Below are positions 1 to 8,216 of a DNA stretch of 64,000 nucleotides, piece by piece (within the stretch, counting starts at the first letter, position 1; the number at the start of each line of letters is the position of its first letter). The notes under the pieces were generated by a model, which did no database searches, was not told where the DNA came from, and saw only the letters and a list, made by a program, of their open reading frames with translations. The stretch comes from Methylobacterium sp. Leaf108 (GTDB taxonomy: Bacteria; Pseudomonadota; Alphaproteobacteria; Rhizobiales; Beijerinckiaceae): positions 94,119 through 158,118 of the forward strand of contig NZ_LMND01000005.1 in assembly GCF_001423265.1 (NCBI RefSeq), written 5' to 3'. The translations under genes and the position numbers were made by a program.

Positions 1-478
1 CGGCACGGTGCTGTTCGACACCCGCGACGCACTCACCGCGCGGCCGGGCGGACCGGCCACCGCCGAGGCGCTGTACCTGCGCAAGATGCTGAGCACCCTC
101 GAGGTGCCGGAACTCGAGCCGGTGCCGGCCGACCACGTCCTCACCAAGGCGTTCTACCTCGTCGACAGCTTCCCCGGCCGTTACAGCACCGGCCAGACCT
201 GGGTCGAGACCCTGCCGCCGGCCGGCGAGGGCAGCGAGCGGCGCCCGGCCAGGGCCGGCGACGGCGTGTCGCCGATCATCATCACCGGCAACGACCTCGC
301 CGCCGCCTGGGCGGTGGGCAAGCGCGGCGAGCCGCTCTACCCCATCGTCGGCGGCGACCAGCGCCAGCGCGAGATGGCCTTCCGCGGCGGCATCAACTTC
401 GTGATCTACACGCTGACGGGCAACTACAAGGCCGACCAGGTCCACGTTCCGGCGCTTTTGGAAAGGCTGGGGCAGTGA
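1..478 (+). CDS. DUF4159 domain protein, C-terminal part (cut by window start)
   Basis: The reading frame is open to the left edge, so the true start lies outside the window. The visible 158 or so residues begin GTVLFDTRDAL and continue through PADHVLTKAFYLVDSFPGRY to a stop at 476-478. This matches the C-terminal DUF4159 module that usually follows a BatA-like N-terminal membrane region. Such genes normally sit in loci with a MoxR ATPase, a DUF58 protein and a large membrane protein, and the next gene downstream fits that last role. The molecular function is unknown. The family call is confident; the operon context to the left cannot be seen. Confidence 0.8.
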   Translation, partial: GTVLFDTRDALTARPGGPATAEALYLRKMLSTLEVPELEPVPADHVLTKAFYLVDSFPGRYSTGQTWVETLPPAGEGSERRPARAGDGVSPIIITGNDLAAAWAVGKRGEPLYPIVGGDQRQREMAFRGGINFVIYTLTGNYKADQVHVPALLERLGQ

Positions 479-506
479 CGGTGTCGAACAGGCTCGACGT
501 CCTGAG

Positions 507-531
507 CCTTCCCCCCGCATCGGGGGGAAGG
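507..531. repeat. Perfect 10-bp inverted repeat between the DUF4159 gene and the next gene
   Basis: CCTTCCCCCC at 507-516 pairs perfectly with GGGGGGAAGG at 522-531 around a GCATC loop. No T-run follows on either strand, so it looks more like a REP-type intergenic palindrome than a terminator. The 8-mer GTCGAACA flanks it on both sides (483-490 and 555-562). The two genes probably remain co-transcribed. Confidence 0.5.
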
Positions 532-578
532 TCGGGTGGGTGTTTTGGTCCTATCGTCGAACACCGAGGCCACCGCCC

Positions 579-2660
579 ATGCTGAGCCTCAGTTTCACCC
601 CGCTCCTGCCATGGCCGGTGCTGGCCGGCTTCGGCGTGGTGGTCGCGCTGTTCTGCATCCTCGCCATCGTGGCGCGGGGCCGCAGCGCGATCCTGCGCGC
701 GATCGCCCTCGGGCTGGTCCTCCTGGCGATCGCCAACCCGTCGCTGGTCCGCGAGGACCGCGAGCCGGTCAAGGACATCGTCGCCGTGGTCGTCGACCGG
801 TCGGGGTCGCAGGCGCTGGGCGACCGCAAGGGCATGACCGACACCGTGCGGGCCGAACTGCAGCGCCGGTTCGGCTCGCTCGCCAACATCGAGCCGCGCT
901 TCGTCGACGTTCCCGACGGCGAGGGTGACGAGGGCACCAAGCTCTTCACCGCCCTGGGGCAGGTGCTGGCCGACGTCGCGCCCGAGCGCCTGGCCGGCGT
1001 CGTCATGCTCACCGACGGGGTCGTCCACGACATCCCCGCCTCGGCGGCGGCACTGGGCATCAAGGCGCCGCTGCACGTCCTCGTCACCGGCCATGCCGAC
1101 GAGCGCGACCGCCAGATCAGGCTGATCGAGGCGCCGCGCTTCGGCATCGTCGGGCGCGAGCTGACGATCCGCGCCGAGGTGATGGAGCGCGGCGGCACCG
1201 GCAACGCCGTGGTGACGGTGCGCCGCGACGGCGAGGAGATCGACCGGCGCAGCGTGTCCACCGGCCGGCCCTTCGCCCTCACCACGCGGATCGAGCACGG
1301 CGGCCCCAACGTCGTCGAGATCGAAGTCGAGGCGCTGCCGGGCGAACTCACCACCATCAACAACCGCGCCGTCCTGCCCATCGAGGGCATCCGCGAGAAG
1401 CTGCGGGTGCTGCTGGTCTCCGGCGAGCCGCACCAGGGCGAGCGGACCTGGCGCAACCTGCTGAAGTCCGACGCCAACGTCGATCTCGTCCACTTCACGA
1501 TCCTGCGCCCGCCCGAGAAGCAGGACGGCACCCCGATCTCGGAACTCTCGCTGATCGCCTTCCCGACCCGCGAGCTGTTCGTCCAGAAGATCAAGGACTT
1601 CGACCTCATCATCTTCGACCGCTACGCCAACCAGAGCGTGCTGCCCTCGGCCTATTTCGACAACATCGTGCGCTACGTCCGCGACGGCGGCGCGCTGCTC
1701 GTGGCGGCGGGGCCGGAGTTCGCCTCGACGGGGAGCCTGTCGCGCACCCGGCTGTCGGCGATCCTGCCGGGGGAACCCAACGGTCGCGTCGTCGAGCAAC
1801 CCTACAAGGCCGGGCTGACCGGCACCGGCACCCGGCACCCGGTCACCCGGGCGCTGCCGGGTTCGGAGGCCTCGCCGCCGGCCTGGGGCGACTGGCTGCG
1901 CATCGTCTCGGCCCAGGTGAAGCCCGGGGTCCAGCCGATCCTGCAGGGCCCCAACGCCCTGCCGCTGCTCGCCCTGTCCCGCGAGGACAAGGGCCGCGTC
2001 GCGCTGCTGCTGTCCGACCACGCCTGGCTGTGGGCACGCGGCTACCAGGAAGGCGGTCCCTACCTCGACCTGCTGCGCCGCCTCGGCCACTGGCTGATGA
2101 AGGAGCCGGCCCTCGAGGAGGAGGCCCTGCGCGCCCAGACCACCGGGCGCGGCCGCGAGGTCCGGGTCGAGCGCCAGACCATGGCCGAGACCGCCGAGCC
2201 GGTGACCGTCACCGGGCCGACCGGGGCGCAGCGCAGCCTCACCCTGGAGGAAACCAAGCCGGGCCTGTTCTCCACCACCTTCGAGGCGTCGGAACTCGGG
2301 CTCCACACCCTGCGCTCGGGTGCCCTCGTCGCCTTCGTCAGCGTCGGGCCGCCCAACCCGCGCGAACTCGCCGACGTCTTCAGCGACACCGACCGGCTGC
2401 GGCCGCTGGCCGAAGGCACCGGCGGTTCGATCCGTCGCCTCGCCGAGGCGAACGGCGGCGTGAGCGTGCCCCGGCTCCAGAGCGTGCGCAGCGGCCGACT
2501 GGCGGGGGCCGACTGGATCGGCTTCCATCCGAGCGACAGCGCCAACATCCGTGGCGTCGAAGTCTATCCCCTGGCGCTCGGTCTCTGGGCTCTGGCCGCC
2601 CTGGCGGCGGCGATCCTGGCGATGTGGCTAGTGGAGGGGCGGCGCGGACGGGTGGCGTGA
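579..2660 (+). CDS. Large membrane protein with VWA/MIDAS-like and glutamine-amidotransferase-like regions
   Basis: The protein is 693 residues from the ATG at 579, which has a purine-rich ACCGAGG about 10 nt upstream. A GTG at 540 would add 13 unconvincing residues. Two N-terminal membrane segments (about residues 8-28 and 34-52) precede VVVDRSGSQ, which has the DxSxS pattern of a metal-ion-dependent adhesion site. The middle (about residues 260-420), starting KLRVLLVSGEPHQGERTW, resembles the class I amidotransferase-like fold common in this family. One C-terminal membrane segment (LALGLWALAALAAAI) ends the protein. It is commonly found beside DUF4159, DUF58 and MoxR genes, and the upstream gene here is DUF4159. 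The function is unknown; a role in a membrane-bound MoxR/VWA chaperone-like system is inference. Confidence 0.75.
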   Translation: MLSLSFTPLLPWPVLAGFGVVVALFCILAIVARGRSAILRAIALGLVLLAIANPSLVREDREPVKDIVAVVVDRSGSQALGDRKGMTDTVRAELQRRFGSLANIEPRFVDVPDGEGDEGTKLFTALGQVLADVAPERLAGVVMLTDGVVHDIPASAAALGIKAPLHVLVTGHADERDRQIRLIEAPRFGIVGRELTIRAEVMERGGTGNAVVTVRRDGEEIDRRSVSTGRPFALTTRIEHGGPNVVEIEVEALPGELTTINNRAVLPIEGIREKLRVLLVSGEPHQGERTWRNLLKSDANVDLVHFTILRPPEKQDGTPISELSLIAFPTRELFVQKIKDFDLIIFDRYANQSVLPSAYFDNIVRYVRDGGALLVAAGPEFASTGSLSRTRLSAILPGEPNGRVVEQPYKAGLTGTGTRHPVTRALPGSEASPPAWGDWLRIVSAQVKPGVQPILQGPNALPLLALSREDKGRVALLLSDHAWLWARGYQEGGPYLDLLRRLGHWLMKEPALEEEALRAQTTGRGREVRVERQTMAETAEPVTVTGPTGAQRSLTLEETKPGLFSTTFEASELGLHTLRSGALVAFVSVGPPNPRELADVFSDTDRLRPLAEGTGGSIRRLAEANGGVSVPRLQSVRSGRLAGADWIGFHPSDSANIRGVEVYPLALGLWALAALAAAILAMWLVEGRRGRVA

Positions 2661-2730
2661 CGGATGCCCGATGCCCCTCGACGCCGTTCCGGGCGTTCAG
2701 GGAAAGGGCCGCGCTCCGCTCGCCTGCATT

Positions 2731-3243
2731 CTAGGCCGGTCGCGACCGGACGCTGGCGACTTCGCCTCGGGCCGTGATGTCGGCATCCGGCTGCAGGGCG
2801 CGCCACAGCACCCGCGCGGGGTCGACCGGTCCAGGGAGCGTCAGCGCCCCGTGCGGCACGCGCGTGAAGCCGAAACGGGCGTAGTACGGCGCGTCCCCCA
2901 CGAGGAGCATCAGGGGATGGCCGCCCTGCCTCGCCGCATCGAGGCTGCGGTTCATCAGGGCCGAGCCGATGCCGCGGTTCTCGAAACTCGGGTCGACGGT
3001 GAGGGGGCCGAGCATCAGCGCGTCGTCGGTGCCGATGCGGATGGGACCGACCCGCACCGATCCGACGAGGAAGGTGCCGACCAGCGCCGTGAAGGACAAC
3101 GTGGGCAGGGGAGGCACGCCCTCGCGCAGGCGGTAGGGCGTGCGGGCGAAGCGGCCGGGACCGAAGGCGCGGGCGTGGAGCCGTTCGACGGCCGCCGCGT
3201 CCTCCGCCGATTCCGGCCGGATCAGTAGGGGGAGGGTGGTCAT
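2731..3243 (-). CDS. GNAT-family N-acetyltransferase (YhbS-like)
   Basis: This 170-residue protein starts at the ATG at 3243. LLIRPESAEDAAAVERLHARAF is a typical GNAT N-terminus. The acetyl-CoA site is VDPSFENRGIGSALMNRSL (an R/Q-x-x-G-x-G/A type loop, here ENRGIGSAL), and GDAPYYARFGFTRVP is typical of the YhbS group. The gene lies 11 nt downstream of yejB on the same strand and is probably in the same operon. The substrate is unknown. The link to a Yej-type importer is suggestive because GNAT enzymes are known to detoxify peptide-nucleotide antibiotics of the microcin C type that enter by this route. That connection is inference only. Confidence 0.85.
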   Translation of the reverse strand: MTTLPLLIRPESAEDAAAVERLHARAFGPGRFARTPYRLREGVPPLPTLSFTALVGTFLVGSVRVGPIRIGTDDALMLGPLTVDPSFENRGIGSALMNRSLDAARQGGHPLMLLVGDAPYYARFGFTRVPHGALTLPGPVDPARVLWRALQPDADITARGEVASVRSRPA

Positions 3244-3254
3244 CGCCCCCTCGC

Positions 3255-4361
3255 TCAGGTGGCGCGGTTCGAGAAGTCGATGCGCGGGTCGATCCAGGTG
3301 TAGATCAGGTCCGAGAGCAGGTTCACGGCCAGTCCCAGCAGGGAGAAGATGTAGAGCGTCGCGAACACGATCGGGTAGTCGCGCCCGACGATGGCGGTGA
3401 AGGACAGGAGGCCGAGCCCGTCGAGGCTGAAGATCGTCTCGATCAGGAGCGAGCCGGTGAAGAAGGCCGAGATGAAGGCGCCGGGAAACCCCGCCACCAC
3501 GATCAGCATGGCGTTGCGGAAGACGTGGCCGTAGAGCACGCGGCGCTCGCTGAGGCCCTTCATGCGGGCGGTGAGCACGTATTGCTTGCGGATCTCGTCG
3601 AGGAACGAGTTCTTGGTGAGCAGCGTCGAGGTGGCGAATGCGCCGAGCACCAGGGCGGTGAGCGGCAGCGTCATGTGCCAGGCGTAGTCGACGACCTTGC
3701 CCCACAGCGACAGGCTCTCGAAGCCCTCGCTGGTCAGCCCGCGGATCGGGAAGATCTGCACGAACGAGCCGCCGGCCAGAAGGATGATGAGCAGGATGCC
3801 GAACAGGAAGCTCGGCACCGCGTAACCGACGATGACGACGCCCGAGGTCCACAGGTCGAAGCGCGAGCCCTCCCGCACCGCCTTGCGGATGCCCAGGGGA
3901 ATCGAGATCGCGTAGGAGATCAGCGTCATCCACAGGCCGAGCGAGATCGAGACCGGCAACCGCTCGCGGATCAGCTGCAGCACCGAGACGTCGCGAAAGT
4001 AGCTGTTGCCGAAGTCGAACCGGAGGTAGTCCCACAGCATCTTGGCGAAGCGCTCTGGCGCCGGCTTGTCGAAGCCGAACTGCTTTTCGAGCTTGGCGAT
4101 GAAGGCCGGGTCGAGCCCCTGGGCGCCGCGATAGCGGGAGTTGGCCTCGCCACCGGTGCGCGCCGCCATACCGGCGCCGCCGAGGTCGCCGGCCCCGCCG
4201 GTCACCCGCGACAGGCCGGCGTCGTTCTGGCCCTGGAGCTGGGCCAGCACCCGCTCCACCGGCCCGCCGGGGGCGAACTGGACGATCGCGAAGGTGATCA
4301 GCATGATCCCGAAGATGGTGGGCACCATCAGGGCGATGCGGCGCAGGATGTAGGCGAGCAC
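3255..4361 (-). CDS. yejB: Oligopeptide/microcin C-type ABC transporter permease YejB
   Basis: This 368-residue inner-membrane permease starts [20 protein letters not shown], a typical first membrane segment of DppB/YejB permeases. [20 protein letters not shown] and [10 protein letters not shown] are characteristic of YejB rather than DppB or OppB. The EAA-like cytoplasmic loop [19 protein letters not shown] (about residues 236-254) contacts the ATPase. The segment around residues 45-75 is Gly-rich and variable. It is preceded by two YejA-like binding-protein genes 12 nt and further upstream. The expected second permease YejE and ATPase YejF do not follow. A GNAT gene does, and after it comes a gene on the opposite strand. 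Confidence 0.93.
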   Translation of the reverse strand: MLAYILRRIALMVPTIFGIMLITFAIVQFAPGGPVERVLAQLQGQNDAGLSRVTGGAGDLGGAGMAARTGGEANSRYRGAQGLDPAFIAKLEKQFGFDKPAPERFAKMLWDYLRFDFGNSYFRDVSVLQLIRERLPVSISLGLWMTLISYAISIPLGIRKAVREGSRFDLWTSGVVIVGYAVPSFLFGILLIILLAGGSFVQIFPIRGLTSEGFESLSLWGKVVDYAWHMTLPLTALVLGAFATSTLLTKNSFLDEIRKQYVLTARMKGLSERRVLYGHVFRNAMLIVVAGFPGAFISAFFTGSLLIETIFSLDGLGLLSFTAIVGRDYPIVFATLYIFSLLGLAVNLLSDLIYTWIDPRIDFSNRAT

Positions 4362-4373
4362 GCGCGGGTTTCC

Positions 4374-6227
4374 TTAAAGCCGGCCGATGCGGCGGGCCCT
4401 GGCGGCATCGAACCACCAGGTGGCGGGCACGCCCAGGCCGTAGGCGGGGGTGCGCTCCGGGCGCCCGAACACGTCCCAGACCGCGATGCGGTGGGTCGCT
4501 CCGTACCACATCGGCACCCAGTACCGGCCCGCGCGCAGCACGCGGTCGAGTGCCCGGCAGGCGGTGACGAGGGCGGGGCGGGAGGTCGCCTCGGTGACGG
4601 CGGCGATGAGGGTATCGACAGCGGGGTCGGCGATGCCGGCCAGGTTGTTCGATCCCGAGGTGGCCGCGGCGCGCGAGCCGTAGGCCTCGCGCAGTTCCGG
4701 CCCCGGCGTCATGCCGTTGGAGAACCGCCGGACCGTCATGTCGAAGTCGAAGTCCTTGAGGCGGGCCTGGTACTGCGAGGCGTCGACCTGGCGGATGCGG
4801 CCCTTGATCCCGATCAGCCCGAGGTTGCGGACGAAGGGCTGGGTGTGCGGCGTCAGGCTGGGGTCGAGGTCGAGGAACTCGATCTCCAGGGGCTGGCCGC
4901 CCGGCAGGGCCATGACGCCGTCGGTGCGCACGCAACCGGCTTCGCGCAGCAGCCCGGCGGCGCGGCCGAGCAGGGCCCGGTCCTGGCCCGAGCCGTCCGA
5001 CTCCGGCGGGCTCCACGGCTGCCCGAACACCTCGGCGGGCAGGCTGGCGCGCAGGGGTTCGAGGAGCGCCAGTTCCTCGGGGGAGGGCAGGCCGGTGGCC
5101 TTGAGGTCCGAGTTCTCGAAATAGGAGGCCGTGCGCCTGTAGGCGTCGTACATCAGGGTCTTGTTGGTCCAGGCGAAGTCGAAGCACAGGCCGACCGCCT
5201 CGCGCACCCGGGCGTCCTTGAAGGCGGGGCGGCGGGTGTTGATCCACCAGCCCTGCGTGCCCGAGGGCGTCGCGTCCGGCAGGGTCTCGCGACGGACGCG
5301 GCCCTCCTTGACCGCGGGGAAGTCGTAGCCGGTGGCCCAGACCTTCGCGGTGAACTCCTCGCGGTAGCTGAAGGCCCCGCCCTTGAAGGCCTCGAACGCG
5401 ACCTGACGGTCGCGGAAGCACTCGTAGCGGATCGAATCGAAATTGTGCCGGCCGACGTTCACCGGCAGGTCGGCGCCCCAGTAGTCGCGCACCCGCTCCA
5501 GTTCGATGAAGCGCCCCGGCTCCAGGCGCCCGACCTGATAGGGTCCCGAGCCCAGCGGCGGTTCGAGGGACGAGGCCTCGAAGTCGCGGCCCTCGTAATA
5601 GGCCGCCGAGAACACCGGCAGGGTCGCCACGAACAGGGGCAGGTCGCGGCTGCGGCCGGGAGCGAAGCGTACGACGAGGGTGCCCTCGTCCTCGGCCACC
5701 GCCTCCGTCATGTCGCGCACCACCTGCGAGATCTCGGGGTGGCCCTTTTCCTTGAGCAGCCGCAGGGAGACCGCGACGTCGGTGGCCGTCAGCCGCTGGC
5801 CGTCGTGGAAGCGGGCCTGCGGCCGCAGGACGAAGCGGTAGGTGAGCCCGTCCTCGGAGACCTCCACCGAGCGGGCGAGGAGGCCGTAGAGGGAATCCGG
5901 CTCGTCCAGCGCCCGCACCATCAGGGAATCGAAGGTCAGGTTCATGCCCGGCGCGCCGTCGCCGCGCAGGACGTAGACGTTGAGGGTGTTGAAGGTCTCG
6001 GAGGATTGGTTGCCGATGGTCGAGGTCAGCTGCGCCGAGAAACGGCCGCCGCTGGGCGCGGCCGGATCGACGTAGTCGAAGTTGCGGAAATCGGCGGGGT
6101 ACTTGAGGTCGCCGAAGCTCGAGAGGCCGTGGACGGTCCGCGTGCCGGCGACGGCCGCCGGTGCGGCGGGCAGGGCGAAGGCCGCGGCCCCCGCCATCAC
6201 CGTGCGGCGGGTCGCGCCCGCGGTCAC
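4374..6227 (-). CDS. YejA-like extracellular solute-binding protein (second copy)
   Basis: This 617-residue periplasmic binding protein of SBP family 5 starts at GTG 6227, which overlaps the upstream stop as GTGA, so translation is probably coupled. The N-terminus TRRTVMAGAAAFALPAA is a Tat-like twin-arginine signal ending near AVA. The mature start LSSFGDLKYPADFRNFDYVDP and the motifs LGSGPYQVGRLEPGR and SPEELALLEPL are typical of the YejA group. Its paralogue lies directly upstream, so the operon makes two receptors for one permease. The ligands are probably oligopeptides or peptide-linked compounds. The two proteins differ in signal type and may bind different ligands. Confidence 0.9.
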   Translation of the reverse strand: MTAGATRRTVMAGAAAFALPAAPAAVAGTRTVHGLSSFGDLKYPADFRNFDYVDPAAPSGGRFSAQLTSTIGNQSSETFNTLNVYVLRGDGAPGMNLTFDSLMVRALDEPDSLYGLLARSVEVSEDGLTYRFVLRPQARFHDGQRLTATDVAVSLRLLKEKGHPEISQVVRDMTEAVAEDEGTLVVRFAPGRSRDLPLFVATLPVFSAAYYEGRDFEASSLEPPLGSGPYQVGRLEPGRFIELERVRDYWGADLPVNVGRHNFDSIRYECFRDRQVAFEAFKGGAFSYREEFTAKVWATGYDFPAVKEGRVRRETLPDATPSGTQGWWINTRRPAFKDARVREAVGLCFDFAWTNKTLMYDAYRRTASYFENSDLKATGLPSPEELALLEPLRASLPAEVFGQPWSPPESDGSGQDRALLGRAAGLLREAGCVRTDGVMALPGGQPLEIEFLDLDPSLTPHTQPFVRNLGLIGIKGRIRQVDASQYQARLKDFDFDMTVRRFSNGMTPGPELREAYGSRAAATSGSNNLAGIADPAVDTLIAAVTEATSRPALVTACRALDRVLRAGRYWVPMWYGATHRIAVWDVFGRPERTPAYGLGVPATWWFDAARARRIGRL

Positions 6228-8143
6228 CGCGGTGCCCCGGTCTTCGTGGCTAGCGCCTCGTCGTACCACCACGTCGTCGGGAAGCCCGAGCCGCCGTAGC
6301 GGGGCAGCACCGCCGGCCGGGCGAAGCGGTTCCAGCGCAGGGTCCGCGAGACGTTCGAGGCCCATTGCGGCACCACGTAGTCGTGGGCGAGCAGGACCCG
6401 GTCGAGGGCCCGCGTGGCGGCGACCACGCCGGCCCGGTCGGGCGCGAAGATCACCTTCTCGACGAGGGCGTCGATGGCGGGGTCCTTGATGCCGACGATG
6501 TTGCGCGAGCCCGGCTTGTCGGCCGCCAGCGAGCCCCAGTACTCGCGCTGCTCGTTGCCCGGCGACAGGGATTCCGGCCAGGACGTGGTGGTGATGTCGA
6601 AATCGAACCCGCGCAGCCGGTTCTGGTACTGGGCCTGGTCGATCACCCGCAGGGTCGAGTTGATGCCGATCAGCTTCAACTGCGCCGCGAAGGGAAGGAT
6701 CACCCGTTCGAACACGCTCTGGAACTCGAGGAACTCCACGGTGAGCGGCTCGCCCGACGCGACGTTCGTCATCTGGCCGTTGCGCAGCTCGTAGCCGGCC
6801 TCCTTGAGGAGGCGCACCGCCTCGCGCAGGTTGGCGCGCACCGCCTCGGGCGTACCGTTGACCGGGTTGGCGTAGGGCGTGGTGAACACCGAGGCCGGGA
6901 TCTTGTCCTTGAGCGGCTCCAGGAGCGCCAGTTCCTCGGGCGAGGGCATGCCGGAGGAGGCCAGTTCGGAGCCGAAGTAATAGGAGTCGATCCGCTTGTA
7001 GAGGCCGAAGAACAGCGCCCGGTTCATCTCCTCGTAGTTCATGGCGAGGTTGAAGGCGCGCCGCACCCGGGCGTCCGCGAACTTCGGTTTGCGCAGGTTG
7101 AAGGCGAAGGCCTGCATGTTGCCGTTGCCGCGATCGGGGAACTCCTCCTTGACGAGGCGCCCCTCCTTCACGGCCGGGAAGTCGCCGTAGGCGGTGGCCC
7201 AGTTGCGGGCGACGTTCTCGGTGCGGAAGTCGTAGAGATCGCCCTTCAGCGCCTCGATCAGCACCGTGGAATCGCGAAAATACTCGTTGCGCAGGGTGCC
7301 GAAGTTGTTGCGCCCGACGTTCACCGGCAGATCCCTGGCCCAGTAATCCGCCACCCGCTCGTAGGTGGCGCTGCGGCCGGGCTCGAACTTCGCCAGGCGA
7401 TAGGGCCCCGACCCCAGCGGAATCTCGAGGGTGGTCTGGGTGGCGTCGCGCTGGCGCCCCTGGGCGTCCTTGGCCGTCCACCAGTGCTTGGGCAGGACGC
7501 GCAGCTGGCCGAGCACCTGCGGCAGTTCGCGGTTGCCGGTCTCGCCGAAGCGGAAGGTGACCTCGCGCTCGCCGGTGGCCTCGGCCTTCGTCACGGTCTG
7601 GTAGTAGTTGGCGTAGAACGGGCTGTTGGCCTTGAGGACGTCGAACGACCAGATCACGTCCTCGGGCGTGATCGGCGTGCCGTCGTGCCAGCGCGCCTCC
7701 GGGCGCAGGCGGTAGCTCACGGAGGACGCATCCTCCGCGACCCGGACGCCCTCGGCGACGAGGCCGTAGGAGGTGAAGGGCTCGTCGCCGGAATCCACCA
7801 TCAAGGTGTCGTAGATCAGGGTGATGCCGCCTTCGAGGTCGCCCTTGAGACCCGACACCACGTAGTTGAAGTTGTCGAATCCGCCCTGGGCGCCGAGCCG
7901 CACCAGGCCGCCCTTGGGCGCCGCCGGGTCGGCATACTCGAAGTGCTTGAAGTCGGGTGGATACTTGGGCTCGCCCATCAGCGTCATGGCATGGGCGAAG
8001 GCTCCCCCGGTGGTCGGGGCCGGCTGGGCCGGTGCCGGTCCGGCGAAGGCCATGCAGCCGGCGAGAACACCGGCGAGGACGCTCGTAAGGCACGATCCGA
8101 TCAGGCTGTGACGCGTCACGATCCGGCGCTCTCCCGCTGACAT
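6224..8143 (-). CDS. YejA-like extracellular solute-binding protein (first copy)
   Basis: The predicted protein is 639 residues from ATG 8143. A GTG at 8119 or an ATG at 8155 are alternatives. The N-terminus has a hydrophobic stretch ending LAGVLAGCMAFAG, in which LAGC reads as a lipobox, so this copy could be a lipoprotein while its downstream paralogue looks Tat-exported. The core starts HAMTLMGEPKYPPDFKHFEY and contains LGSGPYRLAKFEPGRSATYE and MPSPEELALLEPLKDK, as in YejA. It is the first gene of the leftward yej-like operon. Its stop overlaps the next start by GTGA. Confidence 0.9.
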   Translation of the reverse strand: MSAGERRIVTRHSLIGSCLTSVLAGVLAGCMAFAGPAPAQPAPTTGGAFAHAMTLMGEPKYPPDFKHFEYADPAAPKGGLVRLGAQGGFDNFNYVVSGLKGDLEGGITLIYDTLMVDSGDEPFTSYGLVAEGVRVAEDASSVSYRLRPEARWHDGTPITPEDVIWSFDVLKANSPFYANYYQTVTKAEATGEREVTFRFGETGNRELPQVLGQLRVLPKHWWTAKDAQGRQRDATQTTLEIPLGSGPYRLAKFEPGRSATYERVADYWARDLPVNVGRNNFGTLRNEYFRDSTVLIEALKGDLYDFRTENVARNWATAYGDFPAVKEGRLVKEEFPDRGNGNMQAFAFNLRKPKFADARVRRAFNLAMNYEEMNRALFFGLYKRIDSYYFGSELASSGMPSPEELALLEPLKDKIPASVFTTPYANPVNGTPEAVRANLREAVRLLKEAGYELRNGQMTNVASGEPLTVEFLEFQSVFERVILPFAAQLKLIGINSTLRVIDQAQYQNRLRGFDFDITTTSWPESLSPGNEQREYWGSLAADKPGSRNIVGIKDPAIDALVEKVIFAPDRAGVVAATRALDRVLLAHDYVVPQWASNVSRTLRWNRFARPAVLPRYGGSGFPTTWWYDEALATKTGAPR

Positions 8144-8216
8144 CCCGCCGGCCATTCTAGCGCGCCGCGGGCCTGTCGTTCTTAGGACGCCCGGAGCGGG
8201 AACGCCAATCGGGCGC

